This document shows, piece by piece, positions 36,185 through 44,570 of a DNA stretch of 64,000 bases. This DNA is from Oscillospiraceae bacterium (GTDB taxonomy: Bacteria; Bacillota; Clostridia; Oscillospirales; Oscillospiraceae). The stretch spans positions 124,001-188,000 of the forward strand of contig CACXAQ010000002.1 of assembly GCA_902765595.1 (NCBI GenBank), written 5' to 3'. How positions within the stretch are numbered: the first letter of the stretch is position 1; each line of letters opens with the position of its first letter. The notes below the pieces were generated by a model. That model was given only the letters and a program-made list of their open reading frames with translations. It was not told the DNA's origin and did no database searches. Made by a program: the position numbers and the translations under genes.

Positions 36185-38043
36185 TGTGGCTGCTGGACTA
36201 TGACGGCGCGCTGCTCATGCGCTTGCCGACAGAAGAGACAGACGCGTTTCTGGCCGGGAGCTTCTATAAGCTCTTCCTGCGGCGCTATGTGAAAGAGGCG
36301 CTGCCGGGCTTTCTGCGCTTCAAGCCCGCGCTGACCTATCTGGACTACAAAAAAGTCATCGATCTGGTGAGCCGGGAAAGCGAAAAACGCGGCACGACGT
36401 TTACGGTGTCCAACGCCCTGCGGGACTATATTGCCGCCAGAGAGATGCACATCGAGATCCGCTCCCGCCTGGGTGCGGAACTGAAAGCCCACGATCCCAA
36501 GCTGGCCGAGCGCTATGAGAAATATAAAGCCGTTGTGGACAGCAGAATGGTGCGCCCCCTGCGGGAGCGGCAGATGTGGGACAGCTTCTTCATGTGCGCC
36601 ATGCAGAAGTCCGCCAACTTCTCCGTTCCCGGCTCGGGCAAGACGGCCTCGGTTCTGGGCGTCTATGCCTATCTTTCCGCCAAAGGCGCGGTCAAGCGCA
36701 TCCTGGTCATTTGCCCGAAGAATGCCTTTGGCTCCTGGATGGACGAGTTTTCCGCCTGCTTCGGCGCGAAGGAGCCGCTGCGGGTGCTGAACATCCACAG
36801 TCCGGCCTACAAGGGCACCAAGGATCGCCGCACGGCGCTGGAATACGAGTCCGGCGGCTGCAATCTGATTCTGGTCAATTATGAGTCCGTCGGCCAGCTG
36901 GACGACATTCTCAAGACGCTGGCCGAGGATCGGACGCTGCTGGTCTTCGACGAGGTGCACAAGGTCAAGCGCATCGGCGGCGAGTATGCCTCCCACGCCC
37001 TGAACGTGGCCAAGGACCCGGCCTATGTGATTGCCCTCACCGGAACGCCGCTGCCCAACGCCTATACGGACGTATACAATCTGCTGCACATCCTCTTCCC
37101 CTACGAGTACGAGGAGTTCTTCGGCTTCACGCCCGCCCAGCTCCGCAAACCCGCGGCGCAGGACGTGCAGGCGGTCAACGACAAGCTGCAGCCCTTCTTC
37201 TGCCGCACCACCAAGGATCAGCTGGGCGTTCCCCGCGCAAATCCCGACACCATGGTGCCCACGGAGGCCACGCCGGACGAGAACAGGATCCTGAAGATAC
37301 TGTCCATGAAGTACAAGAAGAACAAGTTGGCGCTGCTGATCCGCATCCTGCAGCTGGAATCCAACCCCCGCGCGCTGCTGGAGAGTCTGAGCCTCAAGGA
37401 CTTTGAGTATTTGCTGGACGACAGCGTGGATGCCGACGAGATCGACTATGCCGATTACAGCGGCGAGGTGCGCGCTTTGATCGAGGGCTGCGGCGTGCCG
37501 TCCAAGTTCCGCACCTGCGTGGAGCTGGCGGAGAAACTGACGAGGGAAGGCAAGCCCGTCATCCTCTGGTGTATCTTCATCGACTCCATCCACCGCCTTG
37601 CCGCGGAGCTGGAAAAGCACGGCGTCCGCTGCCGCTGCGTCTACGGGGAGGTACCACTGGAGGAGCGGCAGCAGATTCTGGCGGATTTTCGCAGCGGTGA
37701 GATCCAGGTGCTGTTGACCAATCCCCACACGCTGGCGGAGTCGGTGTCCCTGCACAGCGTCTGCCATGATGCCGTGTACTTTGAGTACAGCTACAACCTG
37801 GTGCATCTGCTGCAGTCCAAAGACCGTATCCACCGCCTGGGCCTCCCGGAGGGGCAGTATACCCAGTATTACTATCTGGAGACCGACTATCAGACCGACG
37901 ACGGCCCTTGGTCCCTGGATCAGGCCATCTATGACCGACTGAAGGAAAAAGAGCAGATCATGCTCGACGCCATCGACAATCACGTCCTTGAAACTATGCC
38001 CACCAGCGAGGAGGATATGGAGATTATCTTTGCGAGGCTGTAA
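36184..38043 (+). CDS. SNF2/DEAH-type superfamily 2 helicase
   Basis: 619 residues from ATG 36184, overlapping the upstream stop. Motif I is NFSVPGSGKTASVLG (about 145-159), motif II LLVFDEVHKVK (256-259 is DEVH), motif III ALTGTPLPNAYTD, then a C-terminal lobe with TNPHTLAESVSLH and DRIHRLGLPEGQ (motifs V and VI). An alanine/serine-rich NFSVPGSGKT form replaces the usual DEMGLGKT of SNF2 remodellers. It should translocate on double-stranded DNA with ATP. Residues 1-120 are a unique N-terminal region. Confidence 0.88.
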   Translation: MWLLDYDGALLMRLPTEETDAFLAGSFYKLFLRRYVKEALPGFLRFKPALTYLDYKKVIDLVSRESEKRGTTFTVSNALRDYIAAREMHIEIRSRLGAELKAHDPKLAERYEKYKAVVDSRMVRPLRERQMWDSFFMCAMQKSANFSVPGSGKTASVLGVYAYLSAKGAVKRILVICPKNAFGSWMDEFSACFGAKEPLRVLNIHSPAYKGTKDRRTALEYESGGCNLILVNYESVGQLDDILKTLAEDRTLLVFDEVHKVKRIGGEYASHALNVAKDPAYVIALTGTPLPNAYTDVYNLLHILFPYEYEEFFGFTPAQLRKPAAQDVQAVNDKLQPFFCRTTKDQLGVPRANPDTMVPTEATPDENRILKILSMKYKKNKLALLIRILQLESNPRALLESLSLKDFEYLLDDSVDADEIDYADYSGEVRALIEGCGVPSKFRTCVELAEKLTREGKPVILWCIFIDSIHRLAAELEKHGVRCRCVYGEVPLEERQQILADFRSGEIQVLLTNPHTLAESVSLHSVCHDAVYFEYSYNLVHLLQSKDRIHRLGLPEGQYTQYYYLETDYQTDDGPWSLDQAIYDRLKEKEQIMLDAIDNHVLETMPTSEEDMEIIFARL

Positions 38044-38044
38044 G

Positions 38045-38560
38045 ATGTACTATACAGTTGTAGATCCTAATGATGAGTTTGATCTCAGAATACTATGGTT
38101 GCCAGAAGAAATATGTAAAGGCCGCGAAAGCAGCGGCTATATTGTGCAGCACATGCATATTGAGAGTCAATTGCCTTCAATTAAAAATGTTGATTATTGG
38201 GAATGCTGGAAAGTAATTTCATTATCTCTATCTGATAGCCGTGGCGGATATTCTTACGATGACAGTTGGTGCCCTTTACCTGCTTATATGGCGCATTGCT
38301 TTTTGGATGAAATTTCGAATTCCAAAAACGGAACAGTAGTGTACTATTCAGAGGTTTATTATATTCCTAAATGCTCATTGGAATATGAAGAAGTGGAAAA
38401 ATGGAAGCCTGTACAAGGAAGTCCGGCATATGAATTGCCAATGACTTATCACTTCAATTGCGAGGTTAGCAGTTATTATCTATGTGATAGATATAAAAGT
38501 TGGGACTATAAAAAGCTGTTACAAATAAATGAAGAAGTTGAAAGCGATAATCACGCATAG
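38045..38560 (+). CDS. AT-rich hypothetical protein, 171 residues
   Basis: ATG 38045 lies one base after the helicase stop. The protein starts MYYTVVDPNDEFDLRILWLP and contains many Tyr, Trp and Cys (SYDDSWCPLPAYMAHCF, YYSEVYYIPKCSLEYEEVEK). No family was recognised. Its base and codon use is far more AT-rich than the helicase it follows, pointing to separate acquisition. Position last in the operon would suit an immunity or accessory protein, but this is inference only. Confidence 0.65.
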   Translation: MYYTVVDPNDEFDLRILWLPEEICKGRESSGYIVQHMHIESQLPSIKNVDYWECWKVISLSLSDSRGGYSYDDSWCPLPAYMAHCFLDEISNSKNGTVVYYSEVYYIPKCSLEYEEVEKWKPVQGSPAYELPMTYHFNCEVSSYYLCDRYKSWDYKKLLQINEEVESDNHA

Positions 38561-38650
38561 TTCAACGCTACCTTAAGAGCCCAATCTTCTGTCGCAAAAC
38601 CGCCGCACCTGGGTGGGGTTTGGGCGTTTCCATGCAGCAGATCATGCCAT

Positions 38651-38692
38651 GCCGGATTTTCTCGACTGTCGGGAAAATCCGGCTTGTTTTTT
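38651..38692 (+). terminator. Intrinsic terminator of the helicase operon
   Basis: GCCGGATTTTC pairs with GAAAATCCGGC and TTGTTTTTT follows. Just upstream, 38589-38631, lies a degenerate copy of the GTCGCAAAACCGCCGCACCT cassette described at 40087. Confidence 0.88.
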
Positions 38693-38711
38693 GCCTGCGT
38701 TGTGTTATACT
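38684..38711 (+). promoter_or_regulatory. Putative promoter of the DUF4143 ATPase gene
   Basis: TTGTTT (38684-38689), 16-base spacer, TATACT (38706-38711). It overlaps the T-tract of the terminator, so it is tentative. Confidence 0.45.
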
Positions 38712-38766
38712 ATAGACGTCAAGAACGAATTTGCGAGCAAGTCGAGAAAATTCGGAGGGAAACAAT

Positions 38767-40083
38767 ATGCCAGATATCAAACGCGAGCTGTATGTCGACC
38801 GCCTGCTGTCCAGGCGCTGGAACGGCAAAGTCAAGATCATCACGGGCATCCGCCGCTGCGGGAAGAGCTATCTGCTCAGCCATCTGTTCAAGGATCGGCT
38901 GCTGGCGGAGGGCGTGCCCGCCGATCACATTCTGGAGATCGCACTGGACCGCAAAGAGCACGCCGATCTGCGCGACCCGAACCGCCTTTATGCCTGGGTG
39001 CTGGAGCATCTGGCGGACGAAGCGCCAACTTATCTCTTCATCGATGAGATCCAGCTCTCCTATAAGGTGCGGCGCGAGGGTGTGGATGAGAGCCGGATCG
39101 CGCCGGAGGATCGGGATCTTGCCTATATCAGCTTCTACGACGTTCTCAACGACCTGATGACGCGGCCCAATCTGGATATCTATGTGACCGGCTCCAATTC
39201 GCGGATGCTGTCCAAAGACATTGCCACCAATTTCCGGGATCGCGGCACGGAGCTGCGCATGTTTCCGCTGAGCTTTGCGGAGTATTACGCCACGTCCGGG
39301 CTGGAAAAAGCCGACGCCTGGGCGGAGTACGTGATCTGGGGCGGCATGCCGCTGGCGGTGCTGGAAAAGGACGAAGCTGAGCGGGCGCGGTATCTGTCCG
39401 GCCTGTTTGAAAAGGTGTACGTGGCCGACGTGGTGGAGCGCTACGGTGTGGAGGACGGCTATCTGGAAAGCCTGATCGACGTGGTGGCCTCGGCGGTCGG
39501 CTCCCTGACCAACCCCTCGAAGCTTGCCAACACGCTCAACTCGGTCAACCACGCCGGAACCACGGACAAGACCGTGAAAAAGTACCTGGACGCGCTGGAG
39601 GACGCCTTCATCTTCGAGAGGGCGCGCCGCTACGACGTCAAGGGCAAGGCCTATCTGGATTCTCCCGTCAAGTATTATGCCACGGACGTCGGCCTGCGCA
39701 ACGCGCGGCTGGGATTTCGGCAGATCGAGGAGACGCACCTGATGGAGAACATCCTCTACAACGAGCTGATCCGCCGCGGCTATGCCGTGGATGTGGGCAC
39801 GGTGCGATATGCCGAGACCAGGGACGGGAAGAAAACCGAAAAGCAGCATGAGATCGACTTTGTGGTGAACCTGGGCATGAAGAAGGTGTATATCCAGTCG
39901 GCGTTCCGGATCGACGACGAGGAAAAACGCCGCCAGGAGATCCTGCCGCTATTAAAGAGCGGGGATTTCTTCAAAAAAATCGTCGTCACCTCCGGCAGCG
40001 CCCGGCCGCACATGGATGACAACGGGATCCAGTACGTGGGCATCATCCCGTTCCTGCTGGATGAAAACAGCATCGAGTGGTGA
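38767..40083 (+). CDS. AAA+ ATPase with DUF4143 C-terminal domain
   Basis: 438 residues from ATG 38767 behind GGAGGGA. The start RELYVDRLLSRRWNGKVKII and GIRRCGKSYLLSHLF (Walker A), YLFIDEIQLS (Walker B) and VTGSNSRMLSKD (sensor 1) are typical of the ATP-binding/DUF4143 proteins widespread in gut bacteria. The C-terminal half includes YATDVGLRNARLGF and HEIDFVVNLG, the latter a PD-(D/E)XK-like motif often seen in this family. Function unknown. It is followed by a terminator-promoter cassette. Confidence 0.9.
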   Translation: MPDIKRELYVDRLLSRRWNGKVKIITGIRRCGKSYLLSHLFKDRLLAEGVPADHILEIALDRKEHADLRDPNRLYAWVLEHLADEAPTYLFIDEIQLSYKVRREGVDESRIAPEDRDLAYISFYDVLNDLMTRPNLDIYVTGSNSRMLSKDIATNFRDRGTELRMFPLSFAEYYATSGLEKADAWAEYVIWGGMPLAVLEKDEAERARYLSGLFEKVYVADVVERYGVEDGYLESLIDVVASAVGSLTNPSKLANTLNSVNHAGTTDKTVKKYLDALEDAFIFERARRYDVKGKAYLDSPVKYYATDVGLRNARLGFRQIEETHLMENILYNELIRRGYAVDVGTVRYAETRDGKKTEKQHEIDFVVNLGMKKVYIQSAFRIDDEEKRRQEILPLLKSGDFFKKIVVTSGSARPHMDDNGIQYVGIIPFLLDENSIEW

Positions 40084-40086
40084 TAT

Positions 40087-40173
40087 GCTGTCGCAAAACC
40101 GCCGCACCTGCGGCGGTTTTTGGGCGTTTTGGGGAGATTTGCGATTGACATTGACTTTGAATATATATATAAT
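40087..40173 (+). promoter_or_regulatory. Terminator-promoter cassette, copy A
   Basis: GCTGTCGCA, then the hairpin AAAACCGCCGC-ACCT-GCGGCGGTTTT (40095-40120), then TTGACA (40145-40150), 17-base spacer and TATAAT (40168-40173). It ends the ATPase unit and starts the next gene. A second copy with about 80 percent identity by eye lies at 40885-40970. Confidence 0.85.
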
Positions 40174-40215
40174 TTGAGGTACAGTGAGAGCTGAAAAGAA
40201 AAAGGAGTTCAGACA

Positions 40216-40881
40216 ATGAGCATGGTCAGCAGCGCACAAACAAACATTATAATCAAAAGCAAGAAAATCGCAGAACTCTTTAGCCAATATAGAGACATCA
40301 TACTATCCCTCAACGAAGATAGGTTCTTCCCCTGTTCCGTGGAGATCAAGGAAGACACAATCAACCTGGAGATACCGAGTGTAGACAGCGAAACATTCTG
40401 CCCGAAAACACTTGATTCTTTCCTGGATGAACTGATCAATCTGTTCAGCGGGGATGTAGCGCTCCTGGCCGCATTGGAAGACGACGAGGATCCGGGCGAG
40501 CTTGAAGAAGAATTTGGAGAAATTGTTCCTTTTGCAGCGGACATGTTTTCTCATGCGAAAGAATTGGTTGAATCGTTGGTTTCCGCTAAATGGGAGACGA
40601 TTACTGAAGAGTATGAAGAGAGCAAGAAAACAGAGGAACTGTTCACTTTTGATCGTAGCAGTGGCGAGCAGTATACCTGCCGTACAGAAGCGATCAAGGT
40701 GGAGTCAGATGTAGAGGATGGCTTTGACTTCTCTGATTCCGTTACATGTGACTTCTGCAACCGGGAATGTGCGGAAGATGAGATCGTTCGGAAGCGGTCA
40801 CCGGATGGATCGATCAGCACCGTCTGCGAACAATGCTGTGTTGATTACGATCTTTCCGACTGGGAGACGGTGGTAGAATAA
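40216..40881 (+). CDS. Acidic hypothetical protein with C-terminal zinc-binding motif
   Basis: 221 residues, AAGGAG ribosome site. Strongly acidic (EDDEDPGELEEEFGEI). Residues about 175-210 contain CDFCNREC and CEQC, two CxxC pairs that would bind one zinc. No enzymatic motif or signal peptide. Not recognised. It is a single-gene unit between two near-identical terminator-promoter cassettes, so it looks like an inserted cassette gene. Confidence 0.7.
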   Translation: MSMVSSAQTNIIIKSKKIAELFSQYRDIILSLNEDRFFPCSVEIKEDTINLEIPSVDSETFCPKTLDSFLDELINLFSGDVALLAALEDDEDPGELEEEFGEIVPFAADMFSHAKELVESLVSAKWETITEEYEESKKTEELFTFDRSSGEQYTCRTEAIKVESDVEDGFDFSDSVTCDFCNRECAEDEIVRKRSPDGSISTVCEQCCVDYDLSDWETVVE

Positions 40882-40884
40882 AAT

Positions 40885-40970
40885 GCTGTCGCAAAACCGC
40901 CGCACCTGCGGCGGTTTTGGACGTTTTGGGGTGATTTGTGATTGACTTCCATTTTTATGATATATATAAT
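40885..40970 (+). promoter_or_regulatory. Terminator-promoter cassette, copy B
   Basis: GCTGTCGCA, hairpin AAAACCGCCGC-ACCT-GCGGCGGTTTT (40893-40918), then TTGACT (40942-40947), 17-base spacer, TATAAT (40965-40970). After the -10 box TTTGAG-TACAG-GAGAGCTGAA is also shared with copy A. Confidence 0.85.
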
Positions 40971-41019
40971 TTGAGATACAGCGAGAGCTGAATTTAACAC
41001 TGTAATGGGGGTCGATACC

Positions 41020-41499
41020 ATGCAACAGCAGGGCGGATTTACAATCAGTTGTATTGATGCGGATTGCACAAAACAGGTTGCCGAAGCTGCAAAAGTATTT
41101 CTTAAGGACCAGAATGTTGATAGTTGGGCAGATGAAGTATTTGCACTTGGGGATTCCGTCAAGGTTGATTACGAGTGCTTTATTGATTTCGATGTATTTG
41201 ACGGACTGTTTGAAAAACTGTGCAAGCATATCGAAGATGAATGCCCCGGCTGTATAGTAAGTGGTGATGCGCGATATGCCAATCTGTCCACTGATTATAC
41301 TTGGGAATTATCAATGTCGCGCACCGAATCCGGCATCAATGTTTCCAGCGAGGCGGTAGACTGGGATGCCGTGTTCAGTATGCTTGACGATGGAATGGAT
41401 ATTGAAGAGGTAGCAAGTATTTTCGATGTTGATCCGAGTGTGATCGAGAGGAAGCTCGGTTCTGGCGAAGATGATGCTTTTGACGAGGATGACAACTAA
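41020..41499 (+). CDS. Acidic hypothetical protein with C-terminal HTH-like segment
   Basis: 159 residues from ATG 41020 (GGGGG 9 bases upstream; ATG 41005 is in frame but has no ribosome site). Acidic, with Cys residues in CIDADCTKQVAEA. The end GMDIEEVASIFDVDPSVIER resembles a short helix-turn-helix. No family recognised. Its promoter cassette duplicates that of the preceding gene although the proteins are not evidently similar. Confidence 0.65.
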   Translation: MQQQGGFTISCIDADCTKQVAEAAKVFLKDQNVDSWADEVFALGDSVKVDYECFIDFDVFDGLFEKLCKHIEDECPGCIVSGDARYANLSTDYTWELSMSRTESGINVSSEAVDWDAVFSMLDDGMDIEEVASIFDVDPSVIERKLGSGEDDAFDEDDN

Positions 41500-41653
41500 G
41501 TTGTCTTATAAAACCGACACCTTCCGGCCAACATTTTGTTGCAAATCCTCGACAGCTCTGGTAAACTGACAATAGAATAATTTGACAGAAGGGATGCTTG
41601 AATTGCATAGGCAGATTCGAGCGTCCCTTTTGTTGTTCAGCCTGATCTCTCAT

Positions 41654-41725
41654 GTAGGGGAGGCTATCAGCCGCCCGCAGACTACAGAACCGACTGCGAG
41701 GCGGGCGGCAGATTGCCGCCCCTAC
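41654..41725. repeat. GTAGGGG...CCCCTAC palindromic element
   Basis: Ends GTAGGGG and CCCCTAC, with inner GCCGCCCGC/GCGGGCGGC arms. Related elements lie at 42745-42825, 57928-58027 and 60340-60402. The spacer 41500-41769 contains nothing else except a possible TTGACA at 41581. Confidence 0.75.
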
Positions 41726-41769
41726 GGGGAAGGACGAAGGACGCAATCTAAATCAAGGAGGAAACACCC

Positions 41770-42741
41770 ATGGAAAGCGACGGCAAGATGAGAATGCTCC
41801 GGATCCTGGAGCTGCTGCGAAACGAGACAGACGAGCGCCACCCCATTTCTACTGCTGAGATCGAGCGCACCCTGCGCGATCGCTGGGGCCTGGAGGCCTA
41901 CCGCATCACGATCCAGAAGGACATCGCCGCCCTCTGCGCGGCGGGCTATGAGATCGAGACCATCCGCTCCACCCAGAACAAATACTACCTCGCCCGGCGC
42001 CTCTTCGAGCTGCCGGAGCTGAAGCTGCTGATCGACGCGGTGGAGTCCTCGAAGTTCATCACGGCGAAAAAGAGCCGCGTCCTGACCGAAAAGCTCACGA
42101 CCCTCGCCAGCATCAACGAGGCCGGGCAGCTGCGGCGCAACGTCAGCATCGCGGACCGGGTCAAGGCGGGCAACGAGCAGATCTATTACATCATGGATGC
42201 GCTCAACGACGCCATCAACTTAAAGCGCAAGGTGCGCTTTTTGTACTTCGAGTACGACGGCAGGAAGCACCGGCAGCTCAAAAACGGCGGCGAGCCCTAC
42301 ACCCTCAGCCCCTACACGCTGACCTGGAACGGCGATTTTTACTACGTGGTGGGCTGGTCGGACAAGCACGGGAAGATCGCCACCTTCCGGGTGGATCGGA
42401 TCTTCGAGGTGCCGACGATCCTGCCGGACAAGGCCGTGCCGAAGCCGAAGCAATACAGCATCGGGGACTTTGCGGAGAAGGCCTTCCAGCTCTTCGACAG
42501 CGAGCACGCCCGGGTGGAGCTCCTCTGCGAGAACGCCATGATGAACACGGTGCTGGATCACTTCGGCGAGAAGGTCAAGGTCAAAAAGGCCGACGGGGAG
42601 CACTTCACCTTTACCGCCGAGGTCTCCGTCAGCCCCACCTTTTTCGCCTGGGTCTTCGAGTTCGGCGGGAAGATCAAGATCCTCGGCCCCCAGAGCGTCA
42701 AGGACGCCTACGCGGAATTGGTCAAGAAAGCGATGGAATAA
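41770..42741 (+). CDS. WYL-domain transcriptional regulator
   Basis: 323 residues, AAGGAGG ribosome site. Residues 1-75 are a winged helix (MRMLRILELLRNETDERHP, YRITIQKDIAALCAAGYEIE). The WYL domain lies about 140-215, with YTLSPYTLTWNGDFYYVVGW and FRVDRIFEV. A C-terminal WCX-like domain follows. WYL regulators sense ligands, often nucleic acids or nucleotides, and often control defence genes. It is the first gene of the LRR/MoxR/VWA region and a candidate regulator of it (inference). Confidence 0.92.
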   Translation: MESDGKMRMLRILELLRNETDERHPISTAEIERTLRDRWGLEAYRITIQKDIAALCAAGYEIETIRSTQNKYYLARRLFELPELKLLIDAVESSKFITAKKSRVLTEKLTTLASINEAGQLRRNVSIADRVKAGNEQIYYIMDALNDAINLKRKVRFLYFEYDGRKHRQLKNGGEPYTLSPYTLTWNGDFYYVVGWSDKHGKIATFRVDRIFEVPTILPDKAVPKPKQYSIGDFAEKAFQLFDSEHARVELLCENAMMNTVLDHFGEKVKVKKADGEHFTFTAEVSVSPTFFAWVFEFGGKIKILGPQSVKDAYAELVKKAME

Positions 42742-42744
42742 CGC

Positions 42745-42825
42745 GTAGGGAGGCATCCCCAGATGCCTCCGCGGACTTCGCGGACGGCCGGTAAACAGCG
42801 GAGCGATCTGGGGATCGTTCCCTAC
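42745..42825. repeat. GTAGGG...CCCTAC palindromic element
   Basis: GTAGGGAGGCATCCCCAGAT at the left end and GATCTGGGGATCGTTCCCTAC-like complement at the right, with an inner CCGCGGACTTCGCGGA hairpin. It fills most of the spacer before the first LRR gene. Confidence 0.75.
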
Positions 42826-42856
42826 GATACAAAGATGAACCGAGGAGGAAACAAAT

Positions 42857-44326
42857 ATGAGCAACGCAAGCGATTTCATCATTGAGAACGGCATTTTGAA
42901 AAAGTACGTCGGTCCCGGCGGGGACGTGGTCATCCCGGAGGGCGTGACGAGCATTTATCGAGGGGCGTTTTCTGCCTGTGATAGTCTCAGTAGTGTGACG
43001 ATCCCAGAGGGAGTAACCAGCATTGGAGATCAGGCTTTTGAGTACTGCGAAAATCTGACAAGTGTAAGAATTCCGGATAGTGTGGTCAGCATTGGCGGCT
43101 GGGCGTTCCAAGTATGCAACAACTTGACATGTATTAGCATGGGTCAGTGGTTACGCGGGTTTGAAGAAGTTATGAGCCGGGTAAAGCGTCCTGGTCGGCT
43201 TGACTTCGCCGTCCAAACAGCATCGGCTGTTTCAGCGGTTCACGTAAAAGCGCGGAAAAATGCGCTGCTCGGCTTTGCCGTGGAGAACCCAAAAGATCTG
43301 CTGTCGGAACGGGCACGGTCATATCTGGACTATGCAAAGAAAAATGCGGAAAAACTTGCTGAGTTTGCGATCAGCCATCCTGAATTGCTTTTGTATCTAT
43401 GCGACCACAATCTGATTCTGCCAAAGAACTATGACGCTTATCTTGCCGAAGCTGAAAAAAATGGTGGCACAGAGGAAAAAGCGATTCTGCTCAATTACGG
43501 AAATAAACTTGGCGCCCAGGCAATTGAAGCAGCACGAAAAAAGAAAGAACGAACTATAGAAGCAGGCGACGAACAGTTGATAGAGCGCATGGCGGCTCAG
43601 AATCCAGCTAAAGGCATTGAGGGCATGACTTTCGTCATTGCAGATTTGCCAAAATGGTGGAGATCGAAGAGCCTCCTTAAAGATTTCTTGGTGAGTTACG
43701 GCGCTGTTCTTGAGTCGACGGTTACAAAGAAAACAAACTATCTGGTTGTTGAGGGAATGGACAACCATGTGGAAAAAATAAGCAAAGCACAGAGACTCGG
43801 AGTTCAGATCCTTTCCGGGGAAGACTTCAATGACATGGTTTGCTGGTATTACAAGAATAAAGAGCGCATTTTAGTTCCCGCTTGGATCAAGGAAATCCAA
43901 GGCTTTGCATTCTCAGACTGCAGCAACCTGGAATCCATCAATGTCGCAGAAGAAAGTGCTTTTTTCAAGTCAACAGAGGAAGGCTTGTTGCTATCTGCTG
44001 ACGGGAAAACACTGGTTGCGTGTCCAAGAAAAGTGAAATCTGTTTCAATTCCGGAAGGAGTGACCCTTATCGCCGACAGGGCATTCTATGGTTGCAAGGA
44101 ATTAATTCGTGTTTCGATCCCGGACGGCGTGACGAGCATCGGTGAATGGGCATTTCGCAACTGCGATAGCTTAAAAGATTTGTCTATTCCGCGTAGTGTG
44201 AGGGCTATCGGCCTCCTTGCAATCCCCTCTGCCGGTCGAGGCTATTCAGTGACAATCCATGCTCCGGCTAAAAGTTTTGCAGCGAGATACGCAATAGAAA
44301 ACAACATCCCCTTTGTAGCAGAATGA
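42857..44326 (+). CDS. Cytoplasmic LRR (BspA-type) protein with BRCT domain, paralog 1
   Basis: 489 residues, GAGGAGG ribosome site. It opens with the leader shared by most paralogs (SDFIIENGILKKYVGPGGDV). Residues about 25-95 hold three 23-residue BspA-type LRRs (VTSIGDQAFEYCENLTSVRI). A helical region with KAILLNYGNKLG follows. Residues about 254-320 are a BRCT domain (GIEGMTFVIADL, FLVSYGAVLESTVTKKTNYL). Further LRRs and a HAPAKSFAARYAIENNIPF cap end the protein. No signal peptide or anchor, so unlike secreted BspA proteins it should be intracellular. Confidence 0.87.
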   Translation: MSNASDFIIENGILKKYVGPGGDVVIPEGVTSIYRGAFSACDSLSSVTIPEGVTSIGDQAFEYCENLTSVRIPDSVVSIGGWAFQVCNNLTCISMGQWLRGFEEVMSRVKRPGRLDFAVQTASAVSAVHVKARKNALLGFAVENPKDLLSERARSYLDYAKKNAEKLAEFAISHPELLLYLCDHNLILPKNYDAYLAEAEKNGGTEEKAILLNYGNKLGAQAIEAARKKKERTIEAGDEQLIERMAAQNPAKGIEGMTFVIADLPKWWRSKSLLKDFLVSYGAVLESTVTKKTNYLVVEGMDNHVEKISKAQRLGVQILSGEDFNDMVCWYYKNKERILVPAWIKEIQGFAFSDCSNLESINVAEESAFFKSTEEGLLLSADGKTLVACPRKVKSVSIPEGVTLIADRAFYGCKELIRVSIPDGVTSIGEWAFRNCDSLKDLSIPRSVRAIGLLAIPSAGRGYSVTIHAPAKSFAARYAIENNIPFVAE

Positions 44327-44345
44327 CCGAAAGGAGACAAACATT

Positions 44346-44507
44346 ATGACTTGCCCCAGATGCGGAACGAAAACGGATAGCTGGCCCTGCCCCGAGTGCG
44401 GCTTCCCGGTGACGCGGTATCGGAGGAAGAGAAGAAACGCCGGCTATGCCTTCCCCTTGAGGGGAAGGTGCCCCAGTGCGCACACTGGGGCGGATGAGGT
44501 GGAATAA
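44346..44507 (+). CDS. Small zinc-ribbon protein with repeat-derived C-terminus
   Basis: 53 residues, ATG 44346 behind AAAGGAGA. Starts MTCPRCGTKTDSWPCPECGF, two CxxC pairs forming a zinc ribbon, followed by a basic RYRRKRRNAGY. From about residue 35 the frame runs into the palindromic element at 44448 and ends within it at TAA 44505, so its tail is encoded by the repeat. Possibly an older, longer gene truncated by the insertion. It lies between LRR paralog 1 and the VWA gene. Confidence 0.6.
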   Translation: MTCPRCGTKTDSWPCPECGFPVTRYRRKRRNAGYAFPLRGRCPSAHTGADEVE

Positions 44508-44556
44508 CGGCACCTCATCAGTCGCTGACTCGACAGCTTCCCCTCAAGGGAAAGCC
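44448..44556. repeat. MITE-like palindrome, family 2 copy A
   Basis: GCCTTCCCCTTGAGGGGAAG at the left end and a GCTTCCCCTCAAGGGAAAGC right end, with inner CCCCAGTG/CACTGGGG and GATGAGGTG/CACCTCATC arms. A second copy is at 45950-46065; the pair brackets the VWA gene. Confidence 0.85.
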
Positions 44557-44570
44557 ATAAGGAGTTATCC

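Noticed and set aside
35806-37983. 725-codon minus-strand frame opposite the helicase
   Set aside because: Helicase motifs I-VI are intact on the plus strand; the antisense product has no family features.
32280-38560. Dpd or Dnd-type DNA-modification system
   Set aside because: ParB-fold and SNF2 proteins are present, but no TGT-like transglycosylase, cysteine desulfurase or PAPS-reductase-like gene is found nearby.
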